From Alphaproteobacteria bacterium (lineage in GTDB: Bacteria; Pseudomonadota; Alphaproteobacteria; Micropepsales; Micropepsaceae): 9,536 bases of DNA. A model generated the notes under the pieces. That model saw nothing but the letters and a program-made list of their open reading frames with translations, was not told the DNA's origin and ran no database searches. Position 1 is the stretch's first letter. The number at the start of each line of letters is the position of its first letter. Shown here in pieces: positions 7,459 to 9,536 of the stretch. The stretch lies in the NCBI GenBank assembly GCA_028869725.1, contig JAGWRJ010000234.1, forward strand, positions 1 through 9,536. The letters run 5' to 3'. The translations under genes and the position numbers were made by a program.

Positions 7459-8175
7459 TCACCCCCGCGTACTCAGGCTCAGTTCCGGCGAAAGGCGGGC
7501 GAGCAGGCCTTCCAGCAAACGGCCGCATTCATGATCCCACATTCCTGTCACTGCTTGCGGGCGAAAGCGCCGCTGAAACGCTTCGATTGTCGTCTCGAGC
7601 GGCCAATCGACAAAGGGGGGCGTGCCATAGCCAAACAGCGCCAGAGCATCGTCCACAGGTCCGCGCAGGTGACGCGTGGGAGTACCCGGCCACAGGCCGA
7701 TGCCGAAATCGGCGAGCTGCTCCCAGGGAAAAAGTTCACCGGGATCGCGTTTGCGCGCGGGCGCCACGTCGCTGTGCCCCACGATCCGGTGGGCCGCTAT
7801 CGGCTGACGGCGGCGGATGTCCGCCACGAGGTCGATCAATGCCTCGATCTGCGCATCGGGAAAGCTGCGATAGCCAAACTCATGACCGGGATTGACAAGC
7901 TCGATGCCGATGGAACAGGCATTGACATTACTGACGCCCGCCCAGAACGAAACACCGGCGTGCCAGGCGCGTCGGGCTTCCGGCACATGGGCGTAGACCG
8001 TGCCATCTTCATCGATGGTGTAATGAGCGCTGACTTTGGCGTTCGGATCGCACAGGCGCTCAAGCGCCTCTGCCGCAGTTCTCATGCCGGTATAGTGCAG
8101 CACCAACAGATCAGGTGTGACACCCTCCGGCCGCTCATCCTGGTTGGGCGACGGCCGTTCAATAACGCGCATCAC
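7459..8175 (-). CDS. N-acetylmuramoyl-L-alanine amidase (Amidase_2, AmpD/AmiD type)
   Basis: A zinc amidase that cuts the bond between N-acetylmuramic acid (or its anhydro form) and the stem peptide. In the 238-residue product the Zn ligands are visible as His27 (LVLHYTG), His134 (IVGHSDVAP) and Asp144 (RKRDPGELFPW). The probable catalytic Glu92 (IGIELVNPG) and Lys142 are also present, the pattern of AmpD and AmiD. Residues about 172-235 resemble a peptidoglycan-binding domain (DDALALFGYG to ETTIEAFQRRFRP), as in AmiD. There is no signal peptide or lipobox, so a cytoplasmic, AmpD-like recycling role is more likely than an outer-membrane one. The first codon can be GTG at 8175 or ATG at 8172; GAGGG lies 6 and 9 bases upstream respectively. 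It is 9 bases after the RHH gene and 1 base before the racemase gene. Confidence 0.93.
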   Translation of the reverse strand: MMRVIERPSPNQDERPEGVTPDLLVLHYTGMRTAAEALERLCDPNAKVSAHYTIDEDGTVYAHVPEARRAWHAGVSFWAGVSNVNACSIGIELVNPGHEFGYRSFPDAQIEALIDLVADIRRRQPIAAHRIVGHSDVAPARKRDPGELFPWEQLADFGIGLWPGTPTRHLRGPVDDALALFGYGTPPFVDWPLETTIEAFQRRFRPQAVTGMWDHECGRLLEGLLARLSPELSLSTRG

Positions 8176-8184
8176 CTTGGTCCC

Positions 8185-8481
8185 TCAGACAAAGATCTTG
8201 TAGGCGATAACCTCGCCACTGGCGCGCCTGAGCGAGAACTCCGAGCCCTTTTCGTGCTCGTCGATCAGCGCTTCAAACAGGCGCAATGCGTTGCGGATCA
8301 CTTCGGCATAGGACGCAGCTTCGGTGCGCTCCTTCAGGCGCTGCAGGCGTTCCATGGCCTGAGGCGGCATTTCCAGCTGCACGCGCGTGGTGGTGCGTTC
8401 CGGACCTGCACCGTCAATCGCGTCGGCCGCCGCGCGCATAGCGTCGGCGGCAGTCTGATAGTGTCTACGGCGCCGCTGCAT
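8185..8481 (-). CDS. Ribbon-helix-helix (Arc/CopG-like) protein, hypothetical
   Basis: A 98-residue basic protein whose middle fits the ribbon-helix-helix fold of small DNA-binding regulators: a strand TTTRVQLEMP (30-39), helix A about 40-55 (QAMERLQRLKERTEAA) and helix B from Ser57 (SYAEVIRNALRLFEALIDE). The N-terminus is very basic (MQRRRRH). The C-terminus GSEFSLRRASGEVIAYKIF looks like a beta hairpin. It could be an autoregulator of its operon, or an antitoxin-like orphan, but I see no toxin gene beside it. The start ATG at 8481 has GAGG four bases upstream. It lies 11 bases after the membrane-protein gene and 9 bases before the amidase gene. I recognise the fold only, not the specific family. 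Confidence 0.75.
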   Translation of the reverse strand: MQRRRRHYQTAADAMRAAADAIDGAGPERTTTRVQLEMPPQAMERLQRLKERTEAASYAEVIRNALRLFEALIDEHEKGSEFSLRRASGEVIAYKIFV

Positions 8482-8492
8482 CAGGCCTCACC

Positions 8493-9014
8493 TCAGACCC
8501 GCCCCGGCGGTGCCGGCGGTAGATAGACACGATCGCGGCCATAACCATGGTGGGCGATCCAAAGCACTGCCGCGATGACAAGGCCCAGTACCAAAACCGG
8601 CACCGCGCTGATAAGTGCGACGATCGCGCTCAGCACCACCGCGATCAAAATCCCGAGCAGCAGAAAGGGGCGCACGGCACCAAATCCACCATAGGCCATC
8701 GGCCCGCTATAGCTCGTGTAGTTCTGATCGGGCTGGACGTAACCGCTACTGTCAGGCCCGCAGCCAAAGCGCCGCGCCTCGTTCGACCAATATTGTGCTC
8801 GCCGGGCCCGCTGCTCCGCACGAAACTGCGCGCGCGCAGCCCGCCATCCTGCCCGCGCGGCCCGCCGCGCGGCCATGCAGGCATACCATTCCTCGGCAAA
8901 CCAGGCAGAGCGCCTCTGCCCGCATCGCGGATCAGCGTCCTCAGGACCTGCGCCCGCGGACGGGCGGTCTTCCATTGGAAACTCCTCGCCTACCCCGACC
9001 CCGATCCTGGTCAT
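8493..9014 (-). CDS. Small Arg/Ala-rich membrane protein of unknown function
   Basis: I do not recognise this family. The 173-residue product has an N-terminal soluble part with a strongly basic amphipathic stretch (about 45-80, many Ala-Arg pairs such as AARRAARAGWRAARAQFR), a Gly/Tyr/Ser-rich linker, and one long or two short membrane segments (about 115-154, RPFLLLGILIAVVLSAIVAL and then VLVLGLVIAAVLWIA). It ends with a short proline-rich tail. Two in-frame ATGs each follow a consensus AGGAG: 9014 (spacer 7) and 8975 (spacer 6, giving 160 residues). I took the outer one. The frame stays open to 9107 but without a better start. It is the first gene of the operon with the RHH protein, the amidase and the racemase, which suggests but does not prove a cell-envelope role. 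Confidence 0.7.
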   Translation of the reverse strand: MTRIGVGVGEEFPMEDRPSAGAGPEDADPRCGQRRSAWFAEEWYACMAARRAARAGWRAARAQFRAEQRARRAQYWSNEARRFGCGPDSSGYVQPDQNYTSYSGPMAYGGFGAVRPFLLLGILIAVVLSAIVALISAVPVLVLGLVIAAVLWIAHHGYGRDRVYLPPAPPGRV

Positions 9015-9098
9015 TGCGCGGCTCCTCTCTGAACGGGTCGGCTCTGCCGGACGACCCCTCCCATGAGATCGGAGTACGACACGTCCAGAGCAAAGCCT

Positions 9099-9118
9099 TA
9101 TCATCAAAATATCATCAA
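9099..9118. repeat. Tandem TATCATCAA direct repeats, candidate operator
   Basis: TATCATCAA occurs at 9099-9107 and again at 9110-9118, exactly 11 bp apart, so both face the same side of the helix. They lie in an AT-rich patch 85-104 bp upstream of the membrane-protein start, where the operon promoter is expected. Ribbon-helix-helix proteins often bind short tandem repeats, and the operon encodes one, so autoregulation is a reasonable guess. Between them and the gene, GGGTCG (9035-9040) and CGACCC (9052-9057) could form a hairpin in the leader RNA. Confidence 0.4.
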
Positions 9119-9140
9119 TTCTAGTCTGGTCGGCACTGTC

Positions 9141-9293
9141 TCAGTTTGAATTTTTGCCGCTTTTCCAGGCCGCGCTACGGAGAACCGCCCACAATGGACG
9201 GCCGTCCTGAACTATCTTGGCTTCTACGAGGGCGACCGTCTCCAATTCGGTCAGACCTCGGCCCAAAAGTCGCTTTGCAGCTTCAAGTGTCAT
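9141..9293 (-). CDS. Small 50-residue ORF coupled to the transposase
   Basis: The ATG at 9293 overlaps the transposase stop as ATGA, and the frame runs 50 codons to a TGA at 9143-9141. The product begins MTLEAAKRLLGRGLTELETV and looks like a real soluble helix-forming peptide, with no motif I recognise. The stop falls inside the presumed IS terminal region, so the ORF fills the space between transposase and IS end. It may be an accessory IS protein or chance coding; the stop-start overlap is the main reason to list it. Confidence 0.35.
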   Translation of the reverse strand: MTLEAAKRLLGRGLTELETVALVEAKIVQDGRPLWAVLRSAAWKSGKNSN

Positions 9294-9536
9294 GTTTCAG
9301 TCCTTTTGTAGGGGCCGCGCTTCTTCGGAGCGCCCTCCCGAGCATCAATCAATGCCACTATGTCAGACATTTCCCAAAGGCGCGATTCGATCCCCGCCGC
9401 CATTGCCGGGCTTACCCGTAACGAAGAGTGCCTCTTCACGAAGTTATAAAAGGTAAAATACAGCGCCAAGGCATGACAGTGGTTAGCGAATTTCTTGGAG
9501 TGTCCAGCCGTTAGGCGCGTAAACCGGCGCATGTGC
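9290..9536 (-). CDS. IS1-like transposase, C-terminal part (runs off right edge)
   Basis: The visible 82 codons, open to the window edge, match the C-terminus of DDE transposases of the IS1-like group common in proteobacteria: MRRFTRLTAGHSKKF, then YFTFYNFVKRHSSLRV, SPAMAAGIESRLWE and MSDIVALID. A basic tail KKRGPYKRTET ends the protein. The first Met at 9532 is internal to the family, so the N-terminal zinc-ribbon and catalytic Asp residues should lie to the right of the window. Where relatives read SKK-x-E-NH, a position that corresponds to the catalytic Glu of IS1, this copy reads SKKFANH, with Ala at residue 16 counted from that Met. The copy may therefore be inactive even if the rest is intact. 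Confidence 0.8.
   Translation of the reverse strand, partial: HMRRFTRLTAGHSKKFANHCHALALYFTFYNFVKRHSSLRVSPAMAAGIESRLWEMSDIVALIDAREGAPKKRGPYKRTET

Larger units (their letters stand above)
9131..9536 (-). mobile_element. IS1-like insertion sequence, one end (continues off right edge)
   Basis: This stretch carries the 3' end of an IS1-like transposase and a short coupled ORF, followed by a change to the upstream region of the envelope operon. The outer limit is a guess: sequence beginning near 9132 (GGCACTGTCTCAG on the plus strand) could be the terminal inverted repeat, but the other end and any target duplication are outside the window, so I cannot confirm it. Confidence 0.5.

Noticed and set aside
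7441..8526. 361-codon plus-strand open frame
   Set aside because: It runs antisense across the racemase, amidase and RHH genes, which have clear motifs. The product has no recognisable domain; long antisense frames are common in GC-rich DNA.

Overview
The window looks like chromosomal DNA from a GC-rich alphaproteobacterium. The evidence is the mraZ-rsmH-ftsL-ftsI-murE order of the division and cell wall (dcw) cluster, a type A RNase P RNA, and the next-door location of an AmpD-like amidase. From memory, amidase, rnpB and mraZ often lie close together in alphaproteobacteria. A Hyphomonadaceae/Maricaulales-like host would fit, but I cannot prove the genus from this sequence.

Positions 1-4223 (minus strand, read right to left) hold the start of the dcw operon: mraZ, rsmH, ftsL, ftsI and the first 262 codons of murE, which runs off the left edge. 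The genes are tightly packed: ATGA overlap for mraZ/rsmH, a probable TTG start overlapping the rsmH stop for ftsL, and TAATG for ftsI/murE. Together they provide a transcriptional regulator, a 16S rRNA methyltransferase, two septal proteins and a peptidoglycan precursor ligase. Upstream of mraZ are five TGGG boxes at an exact 10-bp period, which is the expected MraZ autoregulatory operator.

Positions 4224-4578 form a 355-bp divergent control region. It contains the MraZ boxes on the mraZ side and a TGACA-ATC-TGTCA palindrome on the other side, overlapping a TTGACA. This second site lies just before a plus-strand cytochrome P450 gene (4579-5814). The P450 stop codon touches the 3' end of rnpB (minus strand, 5815-6194), so the two are tail to tail with no spacer. 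A GNAT acetyltransferase (plus strand) diverges from rnpB.

Positions 6759-9014 (minus strand) look like a four-gene operon, in transcription order: small arginine/alanine-rich membrane protein, ribbon-helix-helix protein, AmpD/AmiD-type N-acetylmuramoyl-L-alanine amidase, aspartate/glutamate-type racemase. Gaps are 1-11 bases. A pair of 9-bp direct repeats 11 bp apart lies upstream and could be its operator.

Positions about 9131-9536 hold one end of an IS1-like insertion sequence: the C-terminal part of its transposase, running off the right edge, plus a 50-codon ORF coupled to it. The transposase has Ala where the family normally has Glu, so this copy may be inactive.

No wholly new system is evident. 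The observations most worth checking are the extended MraZ operator, the P450 with an altered oxygen-activation motif set between mraZ and rnpB, and the RHH-amidase-racemase operon with its repeat-containing upstream region.
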